Assembly: GCF_001613345.1 (NCBI RefSeq)
Contig: NZ_BDCE01000065.1
Span: 53,485 to 117,484, forward strand
DNA: 64,000 nt
Origin: Nocardia uniformis NBRC 13702
Lineage (GTDB): Bacteria; Actinomycetota; Actinomycetes; Mycobacteriales; Mycobacteriaceae
Direction of reading: 5' to 3'
Positions 43,774 to 52,584 of this stretch are shown here, in pieces (position 1 is the first letter of the stretch; every line of letters begins with the position of its first letter). A program made the position numbers and the translations under genes. The notes beneath the pieces are model-generated. The model worked only from the letters and a program-made list of their open reading frames with translations. It was not told the origin of the DNA and made no database searches.

Positions 43774-44556
43774 ATGAGCGAAATCCTCGTGACGGGTGGG
43801 ACCGGGGCGCTGGGCCGACATATTGTCGACCGCTTGCGCGAACAGGGACATAAGGTTCGGGTGCTGTCACGGCGGGCCGGGGCCGGGACGCATACCGGGG
43901 ATCTCAGTACGGGCGCGGGCGTAGCGGAAGCCGTTGCGGGCGTGGACGCGGTCGTGCACGCGGCCTCGGATTTCCGCAAGTTCGGCGGACCCGATCTGAC
44001 GCAGACCGAGCAGCTGCTGCGGGCTTCGGGCGGGGTGGCGCATCTGCTGTACGTCTCGATCGTGGGAATCGAGAAATTCCCGTTCCGCTACTACCGCAAT
44101 AAGCTCGCCTGCGAGCGGATGGTCGTGAATAGTGGTGTGCCACATACCATTCTGCGGGCCACGCAGTTCCACGAACTCATCGCCTCGGCGCTGCGTTCGG
44201 TCGAGCGCCTACCGGTGGCGCCGCTGCCCACCGACTTCCGCTTCCAGCCGGTGGCCACGCCCGATGTGGCGCGGCGGATTGCCGAACTGGTCGCGAGTGA
44301 ACCACTCGGCCGAGCATCCGATTTCGGCGGGCCCGAGGTGCTGACCCTCGCCGAATTGGCGCAGACCTGGCGAGCCGCGCGTCAGCGGCCGCGGCGCGTA
44401 GTCCGAATCCCGCTGCCCGGCCGCATCGCTCGGGCCTATCGGGCCGGGGAGAACACCTGCCCCGACCACACCGATGGGGTGCTGACCTGGGCCGAATACG
44501 TGGCCTCCAATCCGGCGAACGCCTACACCATCACCGGAACTCCACCGCCTCCCTGA
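43774..44556 (+). CDS. NAD(P)-binding reductase (atypical SDR, NmrA-like)
   Basis: This 260-aa protein is an atypical/extended SDR. It has the glycine motif VTGGTGALGRHIVDRL at the N-terminus, an early Arg pair (LSRRAG) for NADP, and VHAASDFRKFGGPD. The active-site region YVSIVGIEKFPFRYYRNKLACERMV has YYRNK, in place of the usual YxxxK. It probably reduces or isomerises a small carbonyl or senses NADP(H). ATG 44774-type alternatives do not apply; the ATG at 43774 has GGGAG upstream. Its 3' end overlaps the convergent next gene by 26 bp. Confidence 0.8.
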   Translation: MSEILVTGGTGALGRHIVDRLREQGHKVRVLSRRAGAGTHTGDLSTGAGVAEAVAGVDAVVHAASDFRKFGGPDLTQTEQLLRASGGVAHLLYVSIVGIEKFPFRYYRNKLACERMVVNSGVPHTILRATQFHELIASALRSVERLPVAPLPTDFRFQPVATPDVARRIAELVASEPLGRASDFGGPEVLTLAELAQTWRAARQRPRRVVRIPLPGRIARAYRAGENTCPDHTDGVLTWAEYVASNPANAYTITGTPPPP

Positions 44557-45373
44557 CCGATCCGCCCCACAGATCCACCAGTGACAGCAGTGTCGACGCC
44601 CGCACGGTGGCCAACTGGACGCGGAAGCGCGAGGCGTCGGCCCTGGTGCGGTGCGGGTACGGATTCTCCGACGTCATGGTGCGGATATCGCGCAGTAGCC
44701 GAGTGGCGACGGCGATCGGCAGGCGATTGGTATCGACCAGGTGGCGAATATTCTTGGTCAGGTCGTCATCGAGGCTGCCCACGGCGTAGGCGACGAGCAA
44801 TTCCATTGCGGTAGCGAGATGTTCGTCGCAGGCCGGGTAGTCGCGGCGCAGATAGCACTCGGTGGCCTCATGCAATTGTTCCAGGGACTTCTGCTGGCCC
44901 CGGAGTTCGAGTTCGATCTCGGCGAGCTCGACCTTCTCGGCCAGGGGCACCGGCAGCACATCGGTGGGCCGCAGGCGACAGCGCACCTCACCGTCCGCCG
45001 GTGTGCCGACGGAATCGATATAGAGGTCGTACCCGTCGAACAACAGGGCCGCCCGCAGATCGGACACCCAGGGCGGCAAGTCTCTCCGTTCGACCGACTG
45101 TCCCTTCAGCAACCGTTCGACGGTGTATTCGACCAACAGCAGTACCGCCCGATCGGCCTCGGCATTGCCCTGCAACGACGCCTGCCGGGCACCGTAGGCC
45201 GGGATCACCAGGCGACCCCAATAACTTTCGGTATTCACCCACATATCGACCTGGTACTCCGGCCGCTTCAAGTCGGTATGCATCAGCAGCGCCTCGAGCG
45301 AGTGGAATTTGGTCTGATCGCCGCGAATACGGTCCACGACGAGCTCGAGCGTCGGGTCGGACAACGTGGTCAT
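44531..45373 (-). CDS. Protein of unknown family
   Basis: I do not recognise this 280-aa protein. It has no signal peptide or membrane helix. The N-terminal half (VVDRIRGDQTKFHSLEALLMHTDLKR) looks like an alpha/beta domain. The C-terminal half is helical, with a pattern of leucines and LHEATECYLRRDYPACDEHLATAMELL, then LLRDIRTMTSENPYPHRTRADASR and a final VRASTLLSLVDLWGG. That organisation is reminiscent of HEPN-like or AbiC-terminal domains, at low confidence. It is convergent and overlapping with the NAD-binding gene. Reading starts at the ATG at 45373. Confidence 0.6.
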   Translation of the reverse strand: MTTLSDPTLELVVDRIRGDQTKFHSLEALLMHTDLKRPEYQVDMWVNTESYWGRLVIPAYGARQASLQGNAEADRAVLLLVEYTVERLLKGQSVERRDLPPWVSDLRAALLFDGYDLYIDSVGTPADGEVRCRLRPTDVLPVPLAEKVELAEIELELRGQQKSLEQLHEATECYLRRDYPACDEHLATAMELLVAYAVGSLDDDLTKNIRHLVDTNRLPIAVATRLLRDIRTMTSENPYPHRTRADASRFRVQLATVRASTLLSLVDLWGGSVREAVEFR

Positions 45374-45420
45374 GGCCGAAATACTTACGCCCGCCACCTG
45401 ATGATGCGCTTATGTAGACC

Positions 45421-46755
45421 TTAAAGCTCCAGGAGAGCCAGGCATTCCACGTGGTGGGTACCGGGGAAGGCGTCGAAGGCACGCAGTTCCGTGGGCATAT
45501 AGCCCGCGGCACGGTAGAGGTTGATATCGCGGGCGAAAGACGCCGGATCGCAACCGATGTGGACGATGCGGCGCGGGGCGTGTTCGGCGAGCGCGGCGAT
45601 CACTTCCTTGCCCGCACCGGCGCGCGGCGGGTCGAGGACCACCACTTCCGGTGCGATGTAGGGCTGTTCGGCGATCCAGCGTTCCACGCGTTCGGCGCGC
45701 AGCTCGATCCAGGGCAGGTCGCGCAAGGCTTCGGCGCCGTCGGCGACGGCCGACCGTGCCGATTCGACACCGTGCACCGAGCCGGTGGGGCCGACCTGTT
45801 CGGCGACGCGGGCGGCGAAAACGCCGACCCCGCTGTAGAGATCCCAGGCCGAACTGCCCGGGGCAGCGTAGGCCCATTCGGCCACGACATCCGAATATGC
45901 CTGTGCGGCAGCGTAATGCGGCTGCCAGAAACCGGTGGCAGCCAACTCCCAGCGGCGACCCTCCACATACTGCACCGCGCGGCCACTGCCTTCCACAACC
46001 GTCTCGGCGCGCACAGCCGATGCGGCCGACCGGCGGGCAACGGCACTGCGCCGGTCACCGGCACCGCCCCGCGCAACACGATCATCGCGACCGCGACCGC
46101 GACGACCATGCGCCCGATCACCGCGTCGGCCCGGGGCGTATTCCGCCGGAGGCGCGAGCTCCACGATATGGCGCTGCCCCTCACCATCCACGGCCACAAC
46201 GAGATCCGCGCCGGGCGTCCACTTGCGGTCGGCGATCCCCGCCATGGCTCCGGTCATCGGCTGCGGACAGCGCAGATCCGTGATCACCTCACTACCGCGA
46301 TACCGATGTACCCCGGCGCGACCGTCGGCATCCACGGCCAATCGCATCCGGCTCCGCCAGCCCCGCGTCGCTTCCGCGCCGTCCACCGGAATCGGTTCGA
46401 CGACAATATCTTTCTCCCACCCGGCCAGCCTGCGCAGCTGCTCGGCGACCACCGCCGCCTTCAGACCACGCTGCGCCTCGGGCGTGGCGAAGGAGAAATC
46501 ACAGCATCCCGCTCCGCCCGGACCGGAGACCGGGCAGATGGCGTCCACGCGGTCCGAGGACGCCTCCAGAATCTCGATGGCCTCGGCGCGACAGAAGGAT
46601 CCGCCGCGATCCTCGGTCACCAGGGCCCGCACCAGCTCCCCCGGCAGTCCGTGCCGGACGAACAGCACTCGCCCCTCGTGCCGCGCCACACAGAACCCGC
46701 CATGTCCGGGTGTGCCGAGGCGTACCTCGAATACTTCTCCGCTCCAGTCGCTCAC
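45421..46755 (-). CDS. TrmA/RlmD-family RNA (uracil-5) methyltransferase
   Basis: This 444-aa SAM-dependent enzyme would methylate uridine in tRNA or rRNA. It has an N-terminal TRAM-like domain, a CPVSGPGGAGCC cysteine cluster that could bind Fe-S, the SAM motif WDLYSGVGVFA, the DPPRAG motif, and the catalytic Cys in HIGCDPASFARD near the C-terminus. The order matches Rv2689c. A basic Arg/Gly-rich stretch of about 50 residues lies between the central domain and the SAM fold and is not usual. The GTG start overlaps the permease stop as GTGA; the frame to 46932 is rejected. Confidence 0.88.
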   Translation of the reverse strand: MSDWSGEVFEVRLGTPGHGGFCVARHEGRVLFVRHGLPGELVRALVTEDRGGSFCRAEAIEILEASSDRVDAICPVSGPGGAGCCDFSFATPEAQRGLKAAVVAEQLRRLAGWEKDIVVEPIPVDGAEATRGWRSRMRLAVDADGRAGVHRYRGSEVITDLRCPQPMTGAMAGIADRKWTPGADLVVAVDGEGQRHIVELAPPAEYAPGRRGDRAHGRRGRGRDDRVARGGAGDRRSAVARRSAASAVRAETVVEGSGRAVQYVEGRRWELAATGFWQPHYAAAQAYSDVVAEWAYAAPGSSAWDLYSGVGVFAARVAEQVGPTGSVHGVESARSAVADGAEALRDLPWIELRAERVERWIAEQPYIAPEVVVLDPPRAGAGKEVIAALAEHAPRRIVHIGCDPASFARDINLYRAAGYMPTELRAFDAFPGTHHVECLALLEL

Positions 46756-48755
46756 GAGCCATCTCCGAATCCACGCCGAATGGCACCGGGCGCGTTCACC
46801 ACTTCGCCGCCGCGAGCCTTGGCCGAGGAGCTCAGCTGCCACGGCACGCTGGTCACCATCACACCGGGTTCGAACAGCAGTCGGCCCTTGAGTCGCAGTG
46901 CACTCTGATTGTGCAGCAACTGTTCCCACCAACGCCCCACCACGTATTCGGGAATGAACACCGTCACCACGTCACGCGGTGCGTCCTTCCGTACTCGCTT
47001 CACGTAATCCACGACCGGCTTGGTGATTTCCCGGTACGGCGATTCGATCACCTTGAGCGGCACCGAAATATCGCTGCGCTCCCATTCCCGTACCAGCTTG
47101 CGGGTATCGGGTTCGTCGACATTCACCGTGATGGCCTCGAGGGTATCGGGGCGGGTTGCGCGCGCGTAAGCGATGGCCCGCTTGGTGGGCAGGTGCAGTT
47201 TCGACACCAGCACAATGGAGTGGGTACGGCTGGGAAGTACACCGTCCCATTCGGTCTCGTCCAATTCCCGCGCCACCGTGTCGTAGTGACGGCGAATGAG
47301 CTTCATGAGCCCGAAGATGGCGGCCATGGTGGCGATGGCGATCCAGGCGCCGGCGAAGAACTTGGTCACGAGCACGATGACGAGCACGGTGCCGGTGGCC
47401 GCCAGACCGAGCGCGTTGATCACCCGCGAGCGCTTCATCTTCGACCGCTGCAGCGGATCGGTCTCGGTGCGCAACAGTCGAGTCCAATGCCGCAGCATGC
47501 CGGTCTGACTCAACGTGAAGGAGACGAAAACGCCGATGATGTAGAGCTGGATCAGCTGGGTCACCTCGGCGCCGAAGGCCACCACGAACGCCATCGCGCC
47601 CATCGACAGGAACAGGATGCCATTGCTGAAAGCCAGCCGATCACCGCGCGTGTGCAGCTGCCGCGGCAGGTAGCGGTGCTGCGCCAGCACCGAACCGAGC
47701 ACCGGAAACCCGTTGAACGCGGTATTGGCGGCCAGTACCAGGATCAGCGCGGTCACGCCGGTCACGAAGTAGAACCCGATCGGGAACTCGCTGAATACCG
47801 CGTGCGCGATCTGGGCGACGAGCGTCTTCTGCTGGTACCCCTCCGGGGCGCCGGCCAGCTGGGTCGCCGGATGTTCGGCGATCACCGCGCCGATCTTGCG
47901 AGCCAGCATGATCATCCCGATGAACAGGGTGATCGCGATGATCCCGAGCATGAGCAGCGTGGTCGCCGCATTGCGCGACTTGGGCTTGCGGAAGGCTGGA
48001 ACGCCATTGCTGATCGCCTCCACACCGGTCAATGCGGCACTGCCGGAGGAGAAGGCCCGCGCCAGCAGGAAGACGAACGCGAGGCCGACCATGTGATGGT
48101 CCTCGGCGATCAACTCGAAGTCCGCCGACTCCGCCCGCACGGTGTCACCGAGCACGTAGACCCGGATCAGACCCCAGCCCAGCATGCCGAACATGCCGAT
48201 CAGGAAGGCGTAGGCGGGGATCGCGAAGGCGGTGCCCGACTCCCGGATACCGCGCAGATTCATCGCGGTGAGAATGACGATCGCCGCCACCGCGAACAGC
48301 ACCTTGTGGGTCGCCACGAACGGGATGGCCGAACCGATATTGGAGGCCGCCGACGCGATCGACACCGCCACCGTCAGCACATAGTCCACCAGCAGCGCAC
48401 TGCCGACGATCAGGCCCGCGGTAGGACCGAGATTGGTGGTGGCGACCTCGAAATCGCCACCGCCGGAGGGATAGGCGTGCACGTTCTGTCGGTAGCTGGC
48501 GACCACGATCGCCAGCACCACCGCCACCATCAGTCCGATCCACGGCGCGTACACGTAGGCCGACAGACCGGCGACCGACAGCACCAGGAAGATCTCCTCC
48601 GGCGCGTACGCCACCGAGGACATCGGATCGGAGGCGAATACCGGCAGGGCAATCCGCTTGGGGAGCAGCGTGTGACCTAGGGAATCGCTACGGAAGGGGC
48701 GGCCCACCAACACACGCTTGGTGGCCGTCGTCAGCTTTGACACTCGAGCCAGCAT
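46752..48755 (-). CDS. APC-superfamily permease with C-terminal cytosolic domain (Rv2690c-like)
   Basis: This 667-aa transporter has a 12-helix amino-acid/polyamine/cation core (residues ~40-480). It shows FASDPMSSVAYAPEEI and YRQNVHAYPSGGGDFEVA in helices 1-3 and TGVEAISNGVPAF in helix 6. A soluble C-terminal region of about 170 residues follows (SIVLVSKLHLPTKRAIAYAR...). KUP-like or potassium-linked APC proteins have this form, and the gene lies beside two trkA genes as in M. tuberculosis. The ATG at 48755 is chosen over a GTG at 48743. The substrate is unknown; potassium is suggested by context. Confidence 0.85.
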   Translation of the reverse strand: MLARVSKLTTATKRVLVGRPFRSDSLGHTLLPKRIALPVFASDPMSSVAYAPEEIFLVLSVAGLSAYVYAPWIGLMVAVVLAIVVASYRQNVHAYPSGGGDFEVATTNLGPTAGLIVGSALLVDYVLTVAVSIASAASNIGSAIPFVATHKVLFAVAAIVILTAMNLRGIRESGTAFAIPAYAFLIGMFGMLGWGLIRVYVLGDTVRAESADFELIAEDHHMVGLAFVFLLARAFSSGSAALTGVEAISNGVPAFRKPKSRNAATTLLMLGIIAITLFIGMIMLARKIGAVIAEHPATQLAGAPEGYQQKTLVAQIAHAVFSEFPIGFYFVTGVTALILVLAANTAFNGFPVLGSVLAQHRYLPRQLHTRGDRLAFSNGILFLSMGAMAFVVAFGAEVTQLIQLYIIGVFVSFTLSQTGMLRHWTRLLRTETDPLQRSKMKRSRVINALGLAATGTVLVIVLVTKFFAGAWIAIATMAAIFGLMKLIRRHYDTVARELDETEWDGVLPSRTHSIVLVSKLHLPTKRAIAYARATRPDTLEAITVNVDEPDTRKLVREWERSDISVPLKVIESPYREITKPVVDYVKRVRKDAPRDVVTVFIPEYVVGRWWEQLLHNQSALRLKGRLLFEPGVMVTSVPWQLSSSAKARGGEVVNAPGAIRRGFGDGS

Positions 48756-48953
48756 AAGGGAGCAACGGTGTGGAGCAATTCGCGGCGCGGCCCGTCGCGA
48801 ATACACGCGGCGAAACGGTGTGACGTTTTCCGGTTCCGGTTTGAAACCATTCTGGAGGGGGCACATGCCCTCGGAGGAACTCGAGCGGTACGGTTGCCCC
48901 CCTGGCAGACAACCAGACCGCACACCACGGTTTTCGGGAATGGGGTTCGAACG

Positions 48954-49619
48954 GTGTACGTAGTGGTCATGGGGTGCGGGCGAGTAGGTTCCTCGCTCGC
49001 GCGGGCCCTGGTCCGGATCGGGCACGAGGTCGCGGTCATCGACCAGAATTCCAGCGCTTTCCTGCGCTTGGGCCGCGATTTCCCCGGGATTTGCGTCACC
49101 GGCGTCGGATTCGATCGAGATGTATTGGTACGCGCCGGGATAGAACGAGCGGGTGCTTTCGCCGCCGTCTCCTCGGGCGATAACTCGAACATTATCTCGG
49201 CGCGGGTGGCGCGGGAGACCTTCGCGGTCGAGCGCGTGGTCGCGCGCATCTACGACGCCAAACGCGCCGCCGTCTACGAGCGCCTCGGTATTCCCACCAT
49301 CGCCACCGTGCCGTGGACCACCGACCGATTCCTGCGCACCCTGATTTCCGACGAGGCAACCACTTCGTGGCGCGACCCCACCGGCACCGTCTCGGTGACC
49401 GAATTGACACTGCACGAGGACTGGTACGGGCGCACGGTCGCAAGTCTGGAAGTAGCCACCCGCGCGCGGGTCGCATTCATTATTCGCTTCGGACAGGGCG
49501 TACTGCCCAACGGCAAGACCGTCATCCAGGCGGATGACGCGGTCTATATCGCCGCCACCTCGGGCAGCGTCGGCGAGGCCGTCGCCTTGGCCGCCACTCC
49601 CCCCGCCCACGAGGACTGA
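48954..49619 (+). CDS. TrkA-family K+ uptake regulator (CeoB-like)
   Basis: This 221-aa protein has an RCK/TrkA-N Rossmann domain (VVVMGCGRVGSSLARALVRIGHEVAVID, with the final Asp for NAD) and a TrkA-C domain from about 135 to 215. It would bind NAD(H) and gate a Trk/Ktr or other potassium transporter at the membrane. The start is GTG, and no ATG precedes the glycine motif. The gene lies 2 bp before its partner and divergent from the permease. It corresponds to Rv2691 (ceoB). Confidence 0.88.
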   Translation: MYVVVMGCGRVGSSLARALVRIGHEVAVIDQNSSAFLRLGRDFPGICVTGVGFDRDVLVRAGIERAGAFAAVSSGDNSNIISARVARETFAVERVVARIYDAKRAAVYERLGIPTIATVPWTTDRFLRTLISDEATTSWRDPTGTVSVTELTLHEDWYGRTVASLEVATRARVAFIIRFGQGVLPNGKTVIQADDAVYIAATSGSVGEAVALAATPPAHED

Positions 49620-49621
49620 TC

Positions 49622-50341
49622 ATGAAGGTAGCCATTGCCGGGGCCGGAGCGGTCGGCCGCAGCATCGCCCAGGAACTCCTGCGCGGCGGGCACGAGGTGA
49701 CCCTGCTCGAACGCCGCCTCGATCACATCGACCCCACCGTCGCCGCCAACGCCACCTGGGTGCACGCCGATGCCTGTGAGCTGGAACTGCTGGAAGAAGC
49801 CGGACTGGAGAACTCCGAGGTGGTCATCGCCGCCACCGGTGACGACAAGGTGAATCTGGTGTTCAGCCTGCTCGCCAAGACCGAATTCGGGGTGCGCCGG
49901 GTGGTGGCCCGCGTCAACGACCCGCGCAATGAATGGCTGTTCGACACCTCATGGGGTGTGGATGTGGCCGTCTCCACACCGCGGCTGCTGGCCTCGCTGG
50001 TGGAGGAGGCGGTAACGGTGGGTGATCTGGTGCGGCTGATGACCCTGCGCCAGGGTCAGGCCAATCTGGTCGAGATCACGCTGCCCAGCGATACACCCTT
50101 GGCAGGCAAGGCCGTTCGCACCCTGGATATCCCCAGGAACGCCGCGCTGGTAACCATTCTGCGCGGCGGCCGGGTGATCGTGCCGCAGGGCGACGATCCC
50201 CTCGAGGGCGAGGACGAACTACTGTTCGTCACCTCCGTCGAGGCCGAGGACGCTCTGCGGAAAGCCCTCGGTGCCAACGGCTCCGGCTCCAAGCTCGGCA
50301 CCACGGCGGAATTCGGCGCCGGAGCCGACTTCTCCGACTGA
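49622..50341 (+). CDS. TrkA-family K+ uptake regulator (CeoC-like)
   Basis: This 239-aa second TrkA protein has VAIAGAGAVGRSIAQELLRGGHEVTLLER, in which the final residue is Glu where the partner has Asp. VVARVNDPRNEWLFDTSWGVD and a TrkA-C domain ending in GEDELLFVTSVEAED follow. A Gly/Ser/Ala tail of about 25 residues ends the protein. It is encoded 2 bp after the first trkA, so the two are made together and probably form a hetero-oligomer. It corresponds to Rv2692 (ceoC). Confidence 0.88.
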   Translation: MKVAIAGAGAVGRSIAQELLRGGHEVTLLERRLDHIDPTVAANATWVHADACELELLEEAGLENSEVVIAATGDDKVNLVFSLLAKTEFGVRRVVARVNDPRNEWLFDTSWGVDVAVSTPRLLASLVEEAVTVGDLVRLMTLRQGQANLVEITLPSDTPLAGKAVRTLDIPRNAALVTILRGGRVIVPQGDDPLEGEDELLFVTSVEAEDALRKALGANGSGSKLGTTAEFGAGADFSD

Positions 50342-50379
50342 CAGCGGCTCGTCCATCCGGCACGCCGCCGACCAGCCGT

Positions 50380-51111
50380 TCAGGACGCCACGCGCAGTTC
50401 GGCGCGCAGCTTATTGAGCGCGCGATGCTGCATGACCCGCACCACGCCCGGGCTGGTACCGATGGCCTCGGCGGTCTGTGCCGCGGTCCAGCCCAGCACA
50501 ATCCGCATGACCAGTACCTCGCGGTGCGTCGGGGCCAGCACCTTCATCAGCAGGTTCCGGGTGGCGTCGCGGATTTCCGACTGCAATGCCCGCTCCTCCG
50601 GACCGGCCTCGGTCATCGGCTGATCCGGGAACTCCGCCACCGGGTAGGCCGGGTGGATCTGCGCCCGGCGGTAGGCATCGGCCACCTTATTGGCGGAGAT
50701 GCCGTACACGAATGCCAGGAACGATTTGCCCTGATCCCGGTAGCGCGGAATCGCCTGCACGGTCGCCATGCAGATCTCCTGCGCCACATCATCGGTGGTG
50801 ACGTGCAGATGCCCCGCACCGTGCAGGCGGGCCGCGCAGTAGCGCCGCACCAGCGGGTAGACGATCTTCAGAATGTCGGAGATCGCGTTCTTGTCGCCAT
50901 TGGCGGCCGGATCGATCAACCTGTCCAATTCCGCTGCCGCCCGGCGACTCTCCGAAGTCGCCGCACTGTTCTTCGCTCCCCGCCCCGCCAGATGCCGCCG
51001 GGAGGCCGCTCCGGTCACCGCCGCACCGCGCCCCTCGTCGCGAGTGTCGGACGCTGCCGCTGCCTTGCGCTCGGTATGCAACTCCGGTGTCCTTTCGCCG
51101 TTTCGTCTCAC
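50380..51111 (-). CDS. SigD/ShbA-like RNA polymerase sigma factor
   Basis: This 243-aa group 4 (ECF) sigma factor has a region 2 segment around VRRYCAARLHGAG..TTDDVAQEICMATVQAIPRYRDQGKSFLAFVYGISANKVADAYRRAQ. Region 4 lies at about 185-235 (HREVLVMRIVLGWTAAQTAEAIGTSPGVVRVMQHRALNKLR). Similarity is clearest to M. tuberculosis SigD. The N-terminal 60 residues are Arg/Ala-rich; the start at GTG 51111 is uncertain and may lie further in. No anti-sigma gene is adjacent. SigD is not at this locus in M. tuberculosis. Confidence 0.82.
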   Translation of the reverse strand: MRRNGERTPELHTERKAAAASDTRDEGRGAAVTGAASRRHLAGRGAKNSAATSESRRAAAELDRLIDPAANGDKNAISDILKIVYPLVRRYCAARLHGAGHLHVTTDDVAQEICMATVQAIPRYRDQGKSFLAFVYGISANKVADAYRRAQIHPAYPVAEFPDQPMTEAGPEERALQSEIRDATRNLLMKVLAPTHREVLVMRIVLGWTAAQTAEAIGTSPGVVRVMQHRALNKLRAELRVAS

Positions 51112-51249
51112 AACGATCGTGCGATGAACCGGGTCACCGAAATAGGTACCCCAGGGGTGGGTTGGGTTCCCCCTCCTACCCCAAAAGTGTTGCGTCTCGA
51201 ACGTTTCCCGCGATAAGTGCCCCGAATGTCAGGGGCGTACCCGGGGTCT

Positions 51250-52041
51250 TCAGGAGCGGGCGGTGGGCAGATGACCCGCGCGGCGTACCGCCCAGATCGT
51301 CACCAGGAAGGCGATAGCGGTCAGCGGCCAGCCCATGGCGATACGCGCGGTGGCCAGCAAACCGGTGGCATCGCTGTCGTAGAGGTGGTTCTGCACCAGG
51401 TAGCGGGCCCCGAAAACCAGCGCCCACACCGCGGTCGCGATGTCGTAGAGGCGCATGGCGCGGCGATCGGAGCGCCAGTCGGTGCCATGACCGTTCAGGA
51501 AGCCCCAGATAACGCCCGCCAGGGGCCAGCGCAGCACCAGCGAGAGCAGGAACGCGCCCGCGTACACCAGGCTGGCGTAGATGCCGAACAGGAAGAAGCC
51601 CTTGGCCTCACCCATGCGGTAGGCGATGAACGCGCACACGCCGACACCCATGAATCCGGAGATCGCGGGCTGGATCGGATCGCGGCGCACCAGCCGCCAG
51701 ATCAGGATGGCCGTCGCCACGCCCAGCGCCGCCCAGATGGCGGTGGTGAGCCCGCGCAGCGAGTTGACCGGGACGAAGATCAGGACCGGCAGCGAGGAGT
51801 AGATGAGGCCGCTGAAGCCGCCCATCTGCTCGAGCATGGTCTGCTGGACGGCTTCCGCGTGCTCGAGTTCGGCCTCTTCGGCCGCCTCATCGGCGGCTGG
51901 CTTGGTGAGCGAGTACTCGGCGGCGGCGAGCTCGGCATCGGTGACCGCCGCGAAGACAGCGGTATCGGCTTCGGTCAGCATCGCGTCGTCGTTGCTGTGG
52001 GTCGGGTCGACGCCCTCGTCGTTGCGGCTCGGAATCGGCAT
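51250..52041 (-). CDS. DUF3159 membrane protein (core copy, Rv2693c-like)
   Basis: This 263-aa protein has an acidic, Ala-rich N-terminal region of about 70 residues followed by six hydrophobic helices. The DUF3159 pattern is clear: MLEQMGGFSGLIYSSLPVLIFVPVN, LIWRLVRRDP, and GEAKGFFLFGI. It lies 5 bp after the OB-fold gene, giving a two-gene operon. The second DUF3159 protein of the window, at 28955, lacks the acidic extension. Function unknown. Confidence 0.87.
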   Translation of the reverse strand: MPIPSRNDEGVDPTHSNDDAMLTEADTAVFAAVTDAELAAAEYSLTKPAADEAAEEAELEHAEAVQQTMLEQMGGFSGLIYSSLPVLIFVPVNSLRGLTTAIWAALGVATAILIWRLVRRDPIQPAISGFMGVGVCAFIAYRMGEAKGFFLFGIYASLVYAGAFLLSLVLRWPLAGVIWGFLNGHGTDWRSDRRAMRLYDIATAVWALVFGARYLVQNHLYDSDATGLLATARIAMGWPLTAIAFLVTIWAVRRAGHLPTARS

Positions 52042-52046
52042 ATGTT

Positions 52047-52442
52047 TCAGGAGTTCTCGCGCAATTCGTAGTAGGGGTTGAAGATCACTTTGCCGCCGTC
52101 CCGGTCACCGATACGGCCGCGGACCAGAATCCTACGGCCCGGTTCGATACCGGGGATGCGCCTGCGGCCGATCCATACCAGCGCGATGCTGTCGGTGCCG
52201 TCGAAGAATTCGGCCTCGACCTCCGCACAGGTGGATTTGGGGCTACAGGCTTCGACACTGCGCAATCGTCCCAGCATGGTGACTTCTTCGCCACGTCGAC
52301 ACTCCGATGCCCGACACGCGCCCGACGCTTCTGACGTCTCGGCGAGTTCTTCGGCATCCAACCGATCCAGGTCCTCGGTCAATCGGCGACTCAGTCGCCG
52401 GAAATAGCCCGAAGGTGTGTCCTTCCCACCCGAGGATGGCAT
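52047..52442 (-). CDS. OB-fold nucleic-acid-binding protein (Rv2694c-like)
   Basis: This 131-aa protein has a short basic N-terminus (GYFRRLSRRLTEDLDRLDAEEL) and an OB fold from about residue 50: VTMLGRLRSVEACSP, then AEFFDGTDSIALVWIGRRRIPGIEPGRRILVRGRIG. Two cysteines at about 43-48 (CRASECRRGEE) and one at about 72 could bind metal or form a disulfide. It probably binds single-stranded nucleic acid. It is upstream of and coupled to the DUF3159 gene. Confidence 0.85.
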   Translation of the reverse strand: MPSSGGKDTPSGYFRRLSRRLTEDLDRLDAEELAETSEASGACRASECRRGEEVTMLGRLRSVEACSPKSTCAEVEAEFFDGTDSIALVWIGRRRIPGIEPGRRILVRGRIGDRDGGKVIFNPYYELRENS

Positions 52443-52584
52443 CTCGCACGCTTTCGTTGTAGAGCAAGACGGCGCGGGTCTCACGTCGTCGGGTCCCGCA
52501 CGACCGGCTGTGGCCGTACACCGCCACTGTAGAGGTGTGGGCCTGCCCCCGCCATGCGTGCCCGTCGTGGGTACGCTTTGCCCG

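Noticed and set aside
45451..46908. 485-aa open frame on the plus strand
   Set aside because: It is antisense to the TrmA-type methyltransferase, with no recognisable motif.
46710..48680. 656-aa open frame on the plus strand
   Set aside because: It is antisense to the APC permease. The composition is His/Gly/Arg-rich with no fold-like pattern.
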